Below the pieces are notes generated by a model that worked only from the letters and a program-made list of their open reading frames with translations, was not told where the DNA came from and made no database searches. A stretch of 64,000 bases of DNA. It comes from Coenobita brevimanus. Lineage: Eukaryota > Arthropoda > Malacostraca > Decapoda > Coenobitidae. The translations under genes and the position numbers were made by a program. Shown here in pieces: positions 10,198-21,600 of this stretch. The stretch's first letter is position 1. Every line of letters begins with the position of its first letter. The stretch lies in NCBI GenBank assembly GCA_032717465.1, contig CM064664.1, positions 2,050,969-2,114,968 of the forward strand, read 5' to 3'.

Positions 10198-11813
10198 TAC
10201 CTCATACCAATTAATCTGATCAGGCATGTATGGCAACACTGTTCCTGCCGAGATTCTGATTGGCTGGAGGTGTTTGTTCGATTCGTTGTTGCTTAAACCG
10301 ATACTCTCTTTAATATCGGATGTGATACTCAATTTGTCGACAATACAATCGTGAAAAGCAATAAGAAATCCGTTATATACTGAACAACAATGAAATTTTC
10401 GTAGGAAGATAGAGATATGAGTCAACAAAAGTATTACAACAGTCCAAGTCAAGGTCAGCATTCGAACAATTCCTTTAAATCTCCGACACTCCTTAATATA
10501 ACAGAAAATTAAGGAAACCTGCTTAATCTAAGCATTGGTATAACACACATTTAAATTATAAGATCAGTCCGCACCCTCAAATCGTGCCACAACTTTGAGT
10601 AATTACAAATTCTAATGAAAAGACGAGTTCCGCGGGGAGAGAGGTTTGAAAAAACTGCGAAAATCAAAGTAGGCTAAAGGAAGACTATTTCACTATATAT
10701 CCTCTATTATCACAGTACGGACTGATCTTAAAATTTAAATGTGTTATACCAACGCTTAGATTTAGCAGGTTTTCTTCATTTTCTGTTATATTAACGGAGT
10801 GTCGGAGATTTAAAAGGAATTGTTCGAATGCTGACCTTGACTTGGACTATTATAATACTTTGTTGACTCATATCTCTATCTTCCTACGAAAATTTCATTG
10901 TTGTTCAGTATATAACGGATTTCTTATTGCTTTTCACGATTGTATTGTCGACAAATTCAGTATCACATCTGATAATAAAGAGAGTATCGGTTTATGGAAC
11001 AACGAAATCGAACAAACACCTCCAGCCAATCAGAATCTCGGCAGGAACAGTGTTGCCATACATGCCTGGCCAGATTAACCCTTTAACCGCGGGTATTGTT
11101 TTGGTCTGACTGTCCTCTCCCGCGGGGGTTTCAGCCAAATGTAAACAAACCTTTAAACCTTAATAACTCTGCACAGAATAAAGCTAGAGAGAGAAAAAAA
11201 AAAAAAAGGTACCATTAGAAAGTACTAACCTTCAGCTTTCCATTGATGTAGGTTTCATGACTTTGTTGACTTTCACAGGACGGGGAGAGCCGTTAGAAGT
11301 GAGGGGTGTGAAATAACTATTTTATGCCCCACACACCAGTACCAAATGCCAACCACTCTCTCATAATAGTAATATAAACATATATGAACACTGTACATAC
11401 GATAAACACCCACTCTGTGTTCACTGAGGTAGGTAAAAGGCACTTCCCTGCGGCTGCGCCCGCTCTTCACTGCGGCTGCGCCTCACTTCACTGCGGCGGC
11501 ACCCGCTCACTGACGTTTCATGCGATCTTTTCATTCTTTCTAACTTCTAATATTATTTTACATATAATATGGGCAATATACATTATATTTACAATGCACT
11601 TATTACTACATTGCGTCACTGGCGCATCACAGAATTACATAAGTGCCGCAGAATTCCACAAGTGCCGCAGATTCTCTTATTACAATATCACTTATTATAC
11701 TGGCAAATATTTCCTTTATTTTCTAGGCAAAATATCCCTTATTACTACATTATCCATTATACAATTATTGGCAAAGCACGTCACTGTCGCATCACTATAT
11801 ATCACTGTCACTT

Positions 11814-14254
11814 TCAGTATTTACTCAGAGAGTGGTACTCGGCAAAGCACGGAGTTACACATAGAGCGACTTGGCATTCAAGGCACTGGTGTGTGCTCAT
11901 TTTTCTCGTCCTAGGCCTCCGTGTGGTGGTAGAACATACTCTGCAGCGGCCCTGTGACAACCTGCCACCTGCTGTAGGAGGCAATTTCACAAGCTGGTGC
12001 CGGCTCATGTAATTGCGGCACTCAAGACGGTCAGGTTGTGTGTCAGAGTGTCGCCTCGGGATCAATGCTGTCACCTGACCAAATCGTGCAAGTAGCTGCT
12101 GCACGACAGTCTTTGAAAACTGTCTCAGTGATGGTTGCCTTATGCCCCCGACTTGTGTCTTGTAGAGAATGAAGGCGTTGAGCATGCACATATCGAGCAT
12201 GTGCAGGCAAGCCTTCCTGTACCATCGGGTGTTTCTCCTGAGACAGTCGATTTCGCCAATCATCATATCCGACTTATCAACAAGTCTCATATTTACATTA
12301 TAATCAATGACGGCATCAGGCTTCATGATTGGCTCTCCCGTCCTGTAGCTGACCTTCCCAGTTCTCTTCAATTCCCCCTTGTGGATGGTGCTGATCATAT
12401 TCACGACCTTCTTGTCATGCCACCTGATCGCAAGAAGCTTGTCTGACTTCTTCAGGTGAACATCTCCCCTGGATGATGATGATGCTTCGGGGAAACTAGG
12501 CCACTCTTTCCTATAGCTCCGTACAGTGCCAACAGTGCCAATGCCATGTTCAGCAAGGTATTTGGAGAGTTTCGGTGCTGTGTAATAATTGTCTGTGTAC
12601 AGCACATGATTACCACCAAAATACCTCTCCATCAGCACTTTTACAACGGAGCCAGAGAAGCCAAGGGGGTCTTTCCTGTTCACATCCATTGTGCTAGCCG
12701 AGTAAATGACAAAATCCAGGATATACCCCGTCTCACAGTCACACAGCACAAAGAACTTTATCCCAAAGCGGTGGCGTTTGCTGGGGATGTACTGCATGAA
12801 TTTGAGACGTCCTCTGAACAATACCAGGGATTCATCTATGACGACTTTCTGCATAGGCCTGAAAAATCGCATAAATCGATCCCTAATCCTGTTGAGAAAA
12901 TCCCTCACTTTCCACAAAGGGTCAGTTTGGGACGGGTTGTCATTGTCAGCGAAGTGCAGGTATCCAAGCAGCTGTCGGAACCGATCCCATGACATATACT
13001 TCCCGAATATTGGGATAGTAGTTATGTCATCCACGAGCCAGTACTCCTCCAACTCATGTCTCTTTATATGGGGCATCAAAAACATGAGTGCAAAAAACAC
13101 ATACAGCTCTCTGATCCCGACAGGCAACCACGACACTTGCTTTGGTGAGCCAATAGGTCCCAGCCCTTCTGCTGCACACTGAGCTGCATACCTATTGGTC
13201 TCATCGCTGACATGCTGCACAATTTCATCATCAAGGAAGGCCAGGAAGTAATCGACAAACTTATCACCTGTGTTGCATGGGAAGGCAGGCTGTATTCCAG
13301 CATTTGTCATATCAAACGGTGGATTGTGTGGCTGGAAATCTCCACCGTCAGACCAAACAAATGCATCCACTTGCCCTGTGCGTGGTTCAGTGGCAGGGGC
13401 AGGTTGCATTCCACTCGTTTCTCCATGAGAAGGAGCTGATGTGGAGGCAATGGGTGAGGCAGGAGGCAAGCGGGAGGTGGGTGAGGCAGGAGGCAACGGG
13501 GAGGGGGGTGAGGGGGGGGGCGGGGGGGGGGTGGCGCGGGTGAGGGAACTGAGCGGTGGGCAGGCGGGGGGGTTTCTGACCTGGTGCGTGGTGAAACTTG
13601 ACCCTTTCTACCCCGCTTATCACCTCGCTTATCGCCTCGCTTATCGCCCAGCTTTGCCCTCCAACTGCCACGCATCCCCTTTGTTCTAGGCCTGCCTGCA
13701 CGGCCTACACGGCCTGCCTTCCCTCGCTTTGCAGGCTTTGGTAATTCGTACTCCTCAGATGATGTAGACTGAGGAGAGGGCACGACTGATGATGATGATG
13801 ATGATGTGAGGGCAATAGGGCTAGGGGAACGGGAAATTGATGGGAAATGCGTACTAGGGCCTGGTGTGGGAGACGTGAGCCTGCGCTTCACTCCCTTCCC
13901 ACATGCAATACCAGATTTGCCCATAGGAGCCTTTCCTTTCCCAGAGTAAGTTGGGGGTGGTGGGGGGGAATCAACACGATCACTTTCATCACTGTCACTA
14001 TCAATGGAAAATGGTTCACCACCAATCACTGCCAAATCATCACTGCTTGCTGTGAGTGTGTCACTTTCACTGCCACAATCAAGAGTAGTACTTACAGTTT
14101 TGTCCAGCTCAGTTCTAATTTCAGGAGTGCTCAACCCCTTCTGCCTCGCCGTTGGCGGTTCCTTTACCGGTGTAGAGGTAGAGGGAACACTAGCACTAAT
14201 CATTGTAGAGGAGGAAGCGAGCGACGATGAGTCGGGACGGAGCGCCATTATCAC
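11814..14254 (-). pseudogene. piggyBac transposase with one frame break
   Basis: The transposase cuts and pastes the element at TTAA sites, acting in the nucleus. The N-terminal part (14254 to about 13520) is serine- and acid-rich (SDSDESD near 13980) with basic GDKRGDKRG repeats. The 560-codon catalytic frame ends at 11814. Visible catalytic blocks are VIDESLV (first Asp, about 12835-12850), YTDNYY (second Asp, about 12590-12600) and NMRLVDKSDMM (about 12262-12295), matching the piggyBac DDD arrangement. The C-terminal cysteine/histidine domain (CRVC...CLEC...C...C...H) starts near 11950. The two frames are out of register across the G/C homopolymer at about 13508-13532. Everything else looks full length. 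A one-base sequencing error is as likely as a real lesion. Confidence 0.88.
13508..13532. repeat. G homopolymer tract breaking the transposase frame
   Basis: Runs of seven to ten G separated by single other bases. The transposase reading frame shifts across this tract. Confidence 0.8.
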
Positions 14255-14520
14255 GCACAGAGCTGGACAGATACTGACTGACGCGGGTCAGGGCAGGGGT
14301 GGGGGGGGCCCCCTCGGGGTTGGAGGAGGGAGGTGTGGGATGGCTGGCATGAAAGAACTCGACAGCTACTCTTGCGTGAGACTATTTGCGCGCCGGGAAA
14401 ACGTGCGGTGTTCAAAATATTCATGATCATTCCAGAATGACACCCGCGGTTTGGTCCAGTTTTGTCACTGTCATTCTGGAATGACACCCGCGGTTAAAGG
14501 GTTAATTGGTATGAGGTATA

Positions 14521-15190
14521 GTAACATGGAGGCATCTTGGGTCAATGTAAGATACTAATGGAGGCCCCTTCAGTCACAAATGGAGGCCCCACAATCCGTT
14601 TTTTGAGGTCACTTGCGCAAGGCACTGCAAACTCTTGTGAGAATCCTGGATATATGCCTGCTTCCCATAACCCTTTTCATGCATTATAGTGTCTGCATCT
14701 TATTTATAGTATGTTCACTGATCACATAAATCTTTGATATTATAACCAAATAAAAATGTCGGCACTTGCCAGACTGACTCGACCCTATCAACAATATTGC
14801 ATAACACTTCCTACTGCAATAAATGCTCATACCAAAAATTCTATCCAGTTTGTATATTGTTACTACATGGCATACTGATATAATCATCATCATCATCTTT
14901 GGTGCCTTGCTTTCTCCTGAGAACCTCAGAAAAGGGGATGGTTATGACAGACACCCGCAGGCTATCCTGTCCTCTCCCTCTCTCTCTGTCCTTTTCCTCC
15001 ACCTTCTTTTTCACCAGTATATTGCTCCACTATCTTCTTCCAGTTCTATTTTATGATAAGGTTTGAAAATTGTCTACATCAGTGGTCCTACGCTCTCAAA
15101 TTCACCGTCTGAATCTCTCCCTTCTCTTTTCTCCTGACTACCATTATCTTTTCCCCATTCAATGTTTCTCGCTCAATTTGCACCACTCAC
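14521..15190. other. Intron 3 sequence, no gene seen
   Basis: ATGGAGGCCCC occurs twice near 14560-14590 and a short (ATC)n lies at 14884-14897. I recognise no exon or element up to the fibrocystin-like exon. Confidence 0.45.
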
Positions 15191-15326
15191 CCTGTAATAC
15201 AGACGATCCTGGTAGTGGTCGTTAAGTAATTGATGACGTCACAATCAATGCTGTCCACCTCATTGACCAGCGTTACCTTGTTGCCCTTTGTCTCGTTGAA
15301 CTGGTTGAACTGGTCAGCACTGAAGC
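15191..15326 (-). CDS. Fibrocystin-L-like gene, exon 3 (core of first IPT/TIG domain)
   Basis: The acceptor CACTCCAACCAG and the donor GTGAGTGG bound 136 bases (2 + 44 codons + 2). The product has FSADQFNQFNETKGNKVTLV, then CDVINYLTTTTRIVCIT. It follows vertebrate fibrocystin-L, which has a GFS..NQFN motif, a V-L-I/V-strand and a conserved cysteine pair (CDV...I.C) in its first IPT domain. The two cysteines are about 13 residues apart and probably form the domain disulphide. The first two bases complete a glycine codon from exon 2, and the last two begin the glycine finished in exon 4. I know of no better family match. Confidence 0.88.
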
Positions 15327-15484
15327 CTGGTTGGAGTGATAGTTTGAGCTATAGCACATTTACTCTAACCTGCCAATGATCCCTAACCTTATAGAGCTCA
15401 GTCACTAAAGCAGCTGGGGTCAAAAGAGATGAGGGGGAGGGAGGGACGAGCGAGGGCGAGCTGGAGCATATGAACGTCTACGGT

Positions 15485-15526
15485 CTACAAAATGAGCTAC
15501 AGGATTCTGGTGTCTGACATATACAC

Positions 15527-15609
<83 letters not shown>

Positions 15610-15650
15610 TGTATATGTCAGACACCTGAATCCTGTAGCTCATTTTGAAG
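15485..15650. repeat. Hairpin element with (TA)n core
   Basis: GAGCTACAGGATTC and GTGTCTGACATATACACTG on the left are repeated inverted on the right (CAGTGTATATGTCAGACAC... GAATCCTGTAGCTC). The 46-bp arms differ by about two bases. The middle is a pure TA run (about 15535-15606). It looks like a small palindromic MITE whose loop became a microsatellite. Confidence 0.8.
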
Positions 15651-17213
15651 TGTAGGCTTTACGACCTGTATATAATGATCACTGATGGCTTGCACGTGGT
15701 AGTACAACGTCCGCACACGTGTTACACCATTCTGTTGACAGGCAATACATTAAAGTTTTTGGTATAAACTATGCAGGTGTGTCTCTAAAACATTCCTGTA
15801 CTTTACCTTACAAATGACTGGGTAACAATTCTTCCGGAACATCGATAATGCAGGAGTGATTGGGTGATGTTTGGATGAACTATATTCTTTGTATAGCCTA
15901 CCACGGCATGCTATCAGATGACGCACGCTTCATTTTGACTTTCTACCACCAGATGATTAATTATATTAAAACAAACCCTCTGAAATAAACTCTGTTTACG
16001 TTAACCAGGCATATGATGAATTCTGAACTGGAGTTGTAATAACAGAATAACGCTGTCACGTCCCCGTTCCACATGCCACAGGCTCTAACATGGCTGCCGG
16101 TACACCAGCGCTGCCCTGGCGGCTGCTACATAAAATAAGCAGTGCTACCCATGAGAAAGCCTCTCCATACTATAGAGCTCAGTGCTCCAACAGCATTAGT
16201 TCAGTAATCAGTACACGAAGGACGCTAAATTGCCCAGTTGAGTTGTTCTTATGGTCAGCTTCTAGGTGTGCAACAACGAGATCGGCTCTGGCGTTGTAAA
16301 TAAACACTGTCTTCTAAAGTTCGCTGTCTTTATTTTCCAAATAATTACACTTAATGCTTGCCAACTTCATTGTTTTCACAAGTACCGGAGTTACACAATC
16401 TTCACTGCACTACACTGAACTGACACTGAACTAAACTCAAACTGAACTGAGACTCCACTAGTACCTTCCCCATCCTTAAATAAGCTCCCTATGTACTAAA
16501 ATGATCTACTACATTTTCTGTGAAACAATTACCAACCCGGAGACATCCAAAATATCCAGAGTTTTCTTACACGGTGTAACACTAAGTTATTTCGCATACA
16601 AACTGAGATAAAAATTACATAGTTTAACCATTACATAAATAAAACGTTATAGAGAAAAACAGCACAAAATTCAATGCGTAACTTTACAAAATACCTCAGC
16701 TCACAAATAGCAAGCTAACTGGCAACTCATATAGTGTAGGCCGGGCCATACATTAGCCCGGTCAGTGGTGTATGGGCTGATTAAAAAACAGTAAGTGGGG
16801 AGGACAGGACCTGGGGATTGCCCAGCACACACATCCTGTCTCCTGACTGGCTTTACACGTACTGTAAATGGAAAATACGAGAAATACTGAGAACCTTCCA
16901 GTATTTCCTATCTCGCAAATCCCGCTTCTCAACAACTAGAATATGCTGTAATGACCAAGCAGTGCTGCAGATAGGATGTGGAATACTTATCGGAAATTGG
17001 CTACAAAAATGACGCAAAACTCCACCTAATTAAAGAAAGTATAGAAGGGTTAGACACAGCATTCACTATTAGGCTGCTCTCTTCAGCTGAATAAAATCGT
17101 CTGATGGTAGCAAGTTAAAATTTAAATGATAATTGGTCGGCGGAAAAGTTATCAATCTGTGGATCATCTGAGAACCGTATTTAACATATTTAAAAAATTT
17201 TTGAAGCTTAAGA
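15651..17213. other. Intron 2 sequence, mostly unassigned
   Basis: No exon is seen. A repeat of about 120 bp (about 16735-16855) recurs inverted at about 41125-41245. A fragment of the palindromic repeat family (CAGCTGAATAAAATCGTCTG, near 17080-17105) precedes the LTR element. An open frame at 16090-16299 has no recognisable content. Confidence 0.5.
16735..16855 (+). repeat. Interspersed repeat B, copy 1
   Basis: GGCCGGGCCATAC, then CCCGGTCAGTG, TATGGGCTG and CCAGCACACACATCCTGTCTCC all recur in inverted order at about 41125-41245. Both copies lie in non-coding DNA. The family is unknown. No tail or terminal repeat is obvious. Confidence 0.7.
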
Positions 17214-17905
17214 CATGGACATGCTTACTAATTTTTGTGTGAGCTCTGCGCTTGGCAGGGTTCAATTGTTTTGTGTTTTAATTGTTCTGTAATAAGTATT
17301 CATTATGAACTCGTTTATGAATTTAGTAATTCTCCAGTTTTGTGTTTATAATTATATTAACTTTAATATATTTTGTAGTAAGGTTGAAATTTTATATAAT
17401 ACAGTAGTTTGCAACATCTTAAAAGACCAATTGGTAACCTTGGGTAACTGATGGAGTCGAGGGAGGGAGCTGTTCGTCTGTGGCTCACTCCTTGACTGAT
17501 CTGTGTGGTGTTAGCAACCCCTGAGACGAACAGCTCCTGCCTTCTGTTTCCTCGATTGTGTACAAGTGGTCCAGAGGTTTACTTTATTTCATGTGGTCAC
17601 CTTACAGCTAAGTTTATTGCTTAACCTTACCTTTTAATATTTATGTATTAGGGTATTACTGTTCTGCTTAACCAGTTAGGTTTTGACGAATTAGAGAAAA
17701 GCGAAGTTTCTCCCATTACTACTGCAAGCTTGTTTGGCAGTGTTAACCTTGGTGAGACTATTTAATGATTGTATAATGTGTAATATATATCAAACTTTTT
17801 GCTCAGTTTTATATTCCTAATATGATTCGTTCACTTTTTACGGGTTACTTGTTTGGCCATGTTACAATTAGAATGTTCGTCCTCTAGACAGTAGAATTCG
17901 TAACA
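17214..17905 (+). repeat. 5' LTR of the Gmr1-like element
   Basis: A direct repeat of 22732-23423 at a constant offset of 5518 bp with no length difference. I saw no mismatch in the stretches compared. Confidence 0.93.
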
Positions 17906-18060
17906 TATGGGGGCCCGTCACGGGAGAATTCTGAAGCCTTGAGTGAAGCTTTTCTTCGTTTTGCCAGACGTTTTAATTCCGAGTAATGGTGGTTTGAAGA
18001 GTCTTCTCTTTCTTGTAATTGTTTTGATTTTGATTTACTTTGGCATTTCTATAAGTTATT

Positions 18061-18546
18061 ATGGCAGTATTTGATTTAGCTGAATTTGTTGCTGACCCTT
18101 CATTGCCATTATTACAGGATGTAGTTTTGAAAAAAAGTGATTGGGTTTCGCTTGCTACTTATTATGAAATACCATTTGATAGTAAAATAAGGAAAGAAGA
18201 ACTCAAAAGGATAGTAATTCAAACATTAGTGTCTAGTTCCGCTTTAACTTTGTGTGATACAACTCCTGTTGGTGAAGGTGACAGCCATGTTTCAGAAGTG
18301 ATTGCTTTGAGGAAGATGGAATTGGTTGAGGCAGCTATACAGAGGGAAGCTTCACAGAGACAGAGGGAACATGAGAGAGACGAAAGGGAGCATGATCGTA
18401 AGAAGTTACAACTAGAGTTAGAATTAAAATGGGAAGGTAATATTGAGGTTCAGTTTGATGTCAATAAGCCTGCCAAGTTAGTTCCGTCATTTGATGAGCG
18501 TGATCCTAAACATTTTTTTTTTTTTTTTTTTTTTTTTTCAATCTGA
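18061..18546 (+). pseudogene. gag N-terminal part of the Gmr1-like element, interrupted
   Basis: The frame starts MAVFDLAEFVADPSLPLL at the first ATG after the primer-binding site. An R/E-rich coiled segment follows (REASQRQREHERDEREHDRK). Near residue 150 it enters VPSFDERDPKHF and hits a run of 26 T (18513-18538), after which the frame is lost. In the downstream frame the same gag domain resumes (EKIANSLKWPKEN) but meets an in-frame TGA at about 18584 before continuing into the long ORF. These two lesions lie within 75 bases. The rest of gag-pol is open. The gag would build the particle in the cytoplasm. Confidence 0.8.
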
Positions 18547-18607
18547 AAAGATTGCAAATAGTTTAAAGTGGCCTAAGGAGAACTGATCAGTTCTGGTTCA
18601 GACGGTA

Positions 18608-21600
18608 TTGGTCGGAAAAGCAAAGACCATTTTTATTAGCCTTTCAGAAGAAACATGCAAAGATTACACCAAGGTTAAGGAGGCAGTGCTCAAAGCTTAC
18701 GATTTAGTTCCGGAAGCTTACAGACAAAGGTTTCGGAACTTAAGAAAGGCAGAGTCAGAAACGTACGTTGAGTTTGCAGCAGAGAAAGAGAGGCTATTTC
18801 AGCGATGGATTAGGTCTAGAAATGTAAAAAATTATGATGACTTAAAAGAACTATTCCTGTTAGAAGAATTTAAACGTTCAGTGGCTGCTGACATCAGGCT
18901 GTACTTGGATGAACGTGAGGTGACCACTTTGAGTAAAGCTGCAACATTAGCAGATAATTATGCTTTAACACATCGTACTAAGCTTAAACCTCAAAACCGC
19001 TATGGACAAGTTGGCAGGAGGCTGGGGGGTTGTGAGGAGTCAAGTGATCAGGGTGATAAGCTTAAAGAATCTCAGTCTGTTAGCAAGGTCTTAGTCAATT
19101 TGCCTAAGCATGCTAAGAGTTCAGGATCAATAAAAGAACCAACTGCATTAGGATCAGTTCATGTTTGTTATTACTGCAAACAACCAGGACATGTCATTGC
19201 TAATTGTCCAAAGCTGGCAAAAAAGAATGCAGCTAAATCAGAATCTTCCCTTGTGTTAAGTACAGTGAAGGAAAATGGTGTCACTGCTGTAGCCTCCTCA
19301 AGTGATAAGACTGGCTCATTTGGTCCATTCATGTTTGAGGGATTAGTTTCAAGTGATAGCTCATTAGAAATTTCTTACTCATTTCAGATATTAAGGGATA
19401 CCGGTGCATCACACAGTGTGGTAGTTAAGAGTGCTGTTCCATTTATAGAAAACTCTTATACTGGTGAGCACGTGGTTCTGAGGGGTGTTGGTGGAGTTGT
19501 CACTGTTCCTTTAGCACGAATTTATATAGAGTCAGATCTTGTGCAGCAATATATCACTGTAGGAGTTCAGGATTCTCCCCTTCCAGTTGATGGCGTGACA
19601 TTTTTGTTGGGAAATGACATAGCTGGTGATCGTCTGGTACCTGATCCTGTAGTAACCCTTGTACCCTGTGGTTACAATCCAACAGAACAATTGGAAAATG
19701 AAAACCCGTATCTTTTTCCTAGTTGTGCCATAACTAGAAGTATGACTACACACAGAGTATATACAGGTGAGTCCTCTCCTGAGGATGAGGCTGTTGAAAA
19801 TGAAGATGATCTTGGACTTGACCTTAGTAATTTGTTTAAACAAACAAGTATTAATGACAGTGACGAGATAAAGAATTTACCTATCACTAAAGAAATGCTT
19901 ATTAGAGCACAACAAGAAGATCCCGACCTGCTAAAATATTTTCGTCAGTCATATGATGAGGTAGACTCCCCTTCAGGTACCTGTTACTTCACTCGTTCTA
20001 ACATACTTATGAGAAAGTATAGACCAACAGATGTACCTGCTAATGATCAGACTTCCGTTTTGTACCAAGTTGTAGTTCCAACTGTCTACCGTCAGGATTT
20101 AATAGATTTAGCTCATGATGGTCTAGGCGGACACTTAGGAGTTCGTAAGACTTGTAGCAAGTTAATGAGACATTTCTTTTGGCCAAAGATGAAACGAGAC
20201 GTCTCAGAGTATTGCCAGACATGCCACACTTGCCAACTGGTAGGGAGGCCTAACAGTGTTATTCCACCAGCACCTCTCAAGCCCATTGAGGTAGTGAAAG
20301 AGCCATTTAGTCATATTATAATTGACTGTGTAGGTCCATTGCCAAAAACTAAGAGTGGAAACCAGTACATTTTTACGATTATGTGTGCTACCACTCTGTA
20401 TCCTGAATGTATTCCTTTGAGGAAAATTTCTGCTAAATTAATTGTTAAGGCACTGACCAAATTCTTTACTCAGTATGGTATACCTAGATCCATTCAGTCA
20501 GACCAAGGCTCGAATTTTTCAAGTGGTCTCTTTCAACATGTGATGCATGATTTGTCTATTAAGCAGTACTTTGCTACAGCTTACCATCCTGAGTCACAAG
20601 GCGCTTTAGAGCGTTTTCATCAGACTTATAAGCAAATGCTGAGAAAGTATTGTCTGGAAGCAGGGAAAGAGTGGGATGAAGGGATACATCTGCTTCTGTT
20701 TGCCATTAGAGAGAGTAAGCAGGAATCTCTTGGTTATGCCCCATTCGAGCTCGTGTATGGACATGAGGTTAGGGGACCACTTAAATTAGTCAAAGAAAGT
20801 TGGGTATCAGAGGATAACACTATGCCTCTTTTACAATATGTGCAAAAGTTCAGAGACAGGTTAAATCATATAAGAAATTTTGCCAGAGAAAATTTGAAGG
20901 GTGCACAGGAAACCATGAAGGAGATTTTTGACAGGAAAGCAGTAGAAAGAAACTTTAATCCCGGTGATTTAGTACTAGCTTTTCTTCCTTTAGCTAAGAA
21001 TGCTCTTCAGGCAAAGTATTTTGGACCATACCGAGTCAAAGAAAAGGTTGACTCTGTGAACTATGTAATAGAGACTCCTGATCGTGGAAGAAAGGAACGT
21101 CGGGTACATATAAACTTACTGAAGCCATACTACTGTAGAGGAGGAGGACAAATCATGGTACAGCACGAAGTGGAAGTTGAAGATCCAGAATTCTTTGAAG
21201 CTGATCCCCTTAAGCTATGTAATAGTGAGCTTTTGTCTAATTTTGGTCCTAAATTGCAGCACCTCTCACTTCGGCAGTCAGCAGATCTGGTGAATCTGAT
21301 GAGGGAATTCAGAGGGATATGCGGTGACGTTCCTAGGCCATGTCGTGGTGTGATGCATGACATCATCCTACTGGACCACACCAAGCCAATCAAGCAAGCC
21401 TCTTACCGAGCCAACCCTTCCCAGAGAAAGAAGCTTCAAGAGGAGGTATCGTTTTTGATCTCCCATGATCTGGCGGAACCTAGCGACAGTGAGTGGGCTT
21501 CACCATGCTTCCTTGTTCCAAAGCCAGATGGAAGTATGAGACTGTGCACCGACTACCGTCGTGTGAATGCCGTTACTCTGCCAGATTCATTCCCTTTACC

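Larger units (their letters stand above)
11079..14501 (-). mobile_element. piggyBac transposon, nearly complete
   Basis: The 3423-bp element is flanked by TTAA on both sides (11075-11078 and 14502-14505), the diagnostic piggyBac target. Its ends are 16-bp perfect inverted repeats, CCCTTTAACCGCGGGT. Near the right end ATTCCAGAATGACACCCGCGG occurs as a subterminal duplicate of the terminal sequence, a layout known from piggyBac ends. It carries one transposase gene on the minus strand. It inserted into a TTAA in arm 2 of the fold-back MITE, so it is the younger of the two. Confidence 0.95.
10198..14518. mobile_element. Fold-back MITE with about 375-bp TIRs, split by a piggyBac insertion
   Basis: Arm 1 (10198-10572) starts TACCTCATACCAATTAATCT. 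Arm 2 is its inverted copy (10717-11078, finishing at 14506-14518 after the inserted element). A loop of about 145 bp separates them. TA lies just outside both ends (10196-10197 and 14519-14520), consistent with a Tc1/mariner-type target duplication. Without the insert the element is about 0.9 kb. The arms differ by a small number of substitutions and short indels. Short ORFs within the arms are mirror images of each other and are not genes. Confidence 0.85.

Noticed and set aside
10195..11109. Mirror-image ORFs of about 80 codons on opposite strands
   Set aside because: They are the two arms of the fold-back MITE, not genes.
11384..12446. Plus-strand ORFs opposite the piggyBac transposase
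   Set aside because: Antisense to, or just beyond, a well-supported transposase; no domain content.
16055..16375. Possible LTR starting TGTCACGTCCCCG with an AATAAA-like signal near 16300
   Set aside because: No second copy, no matching end and no target duplication could be found.
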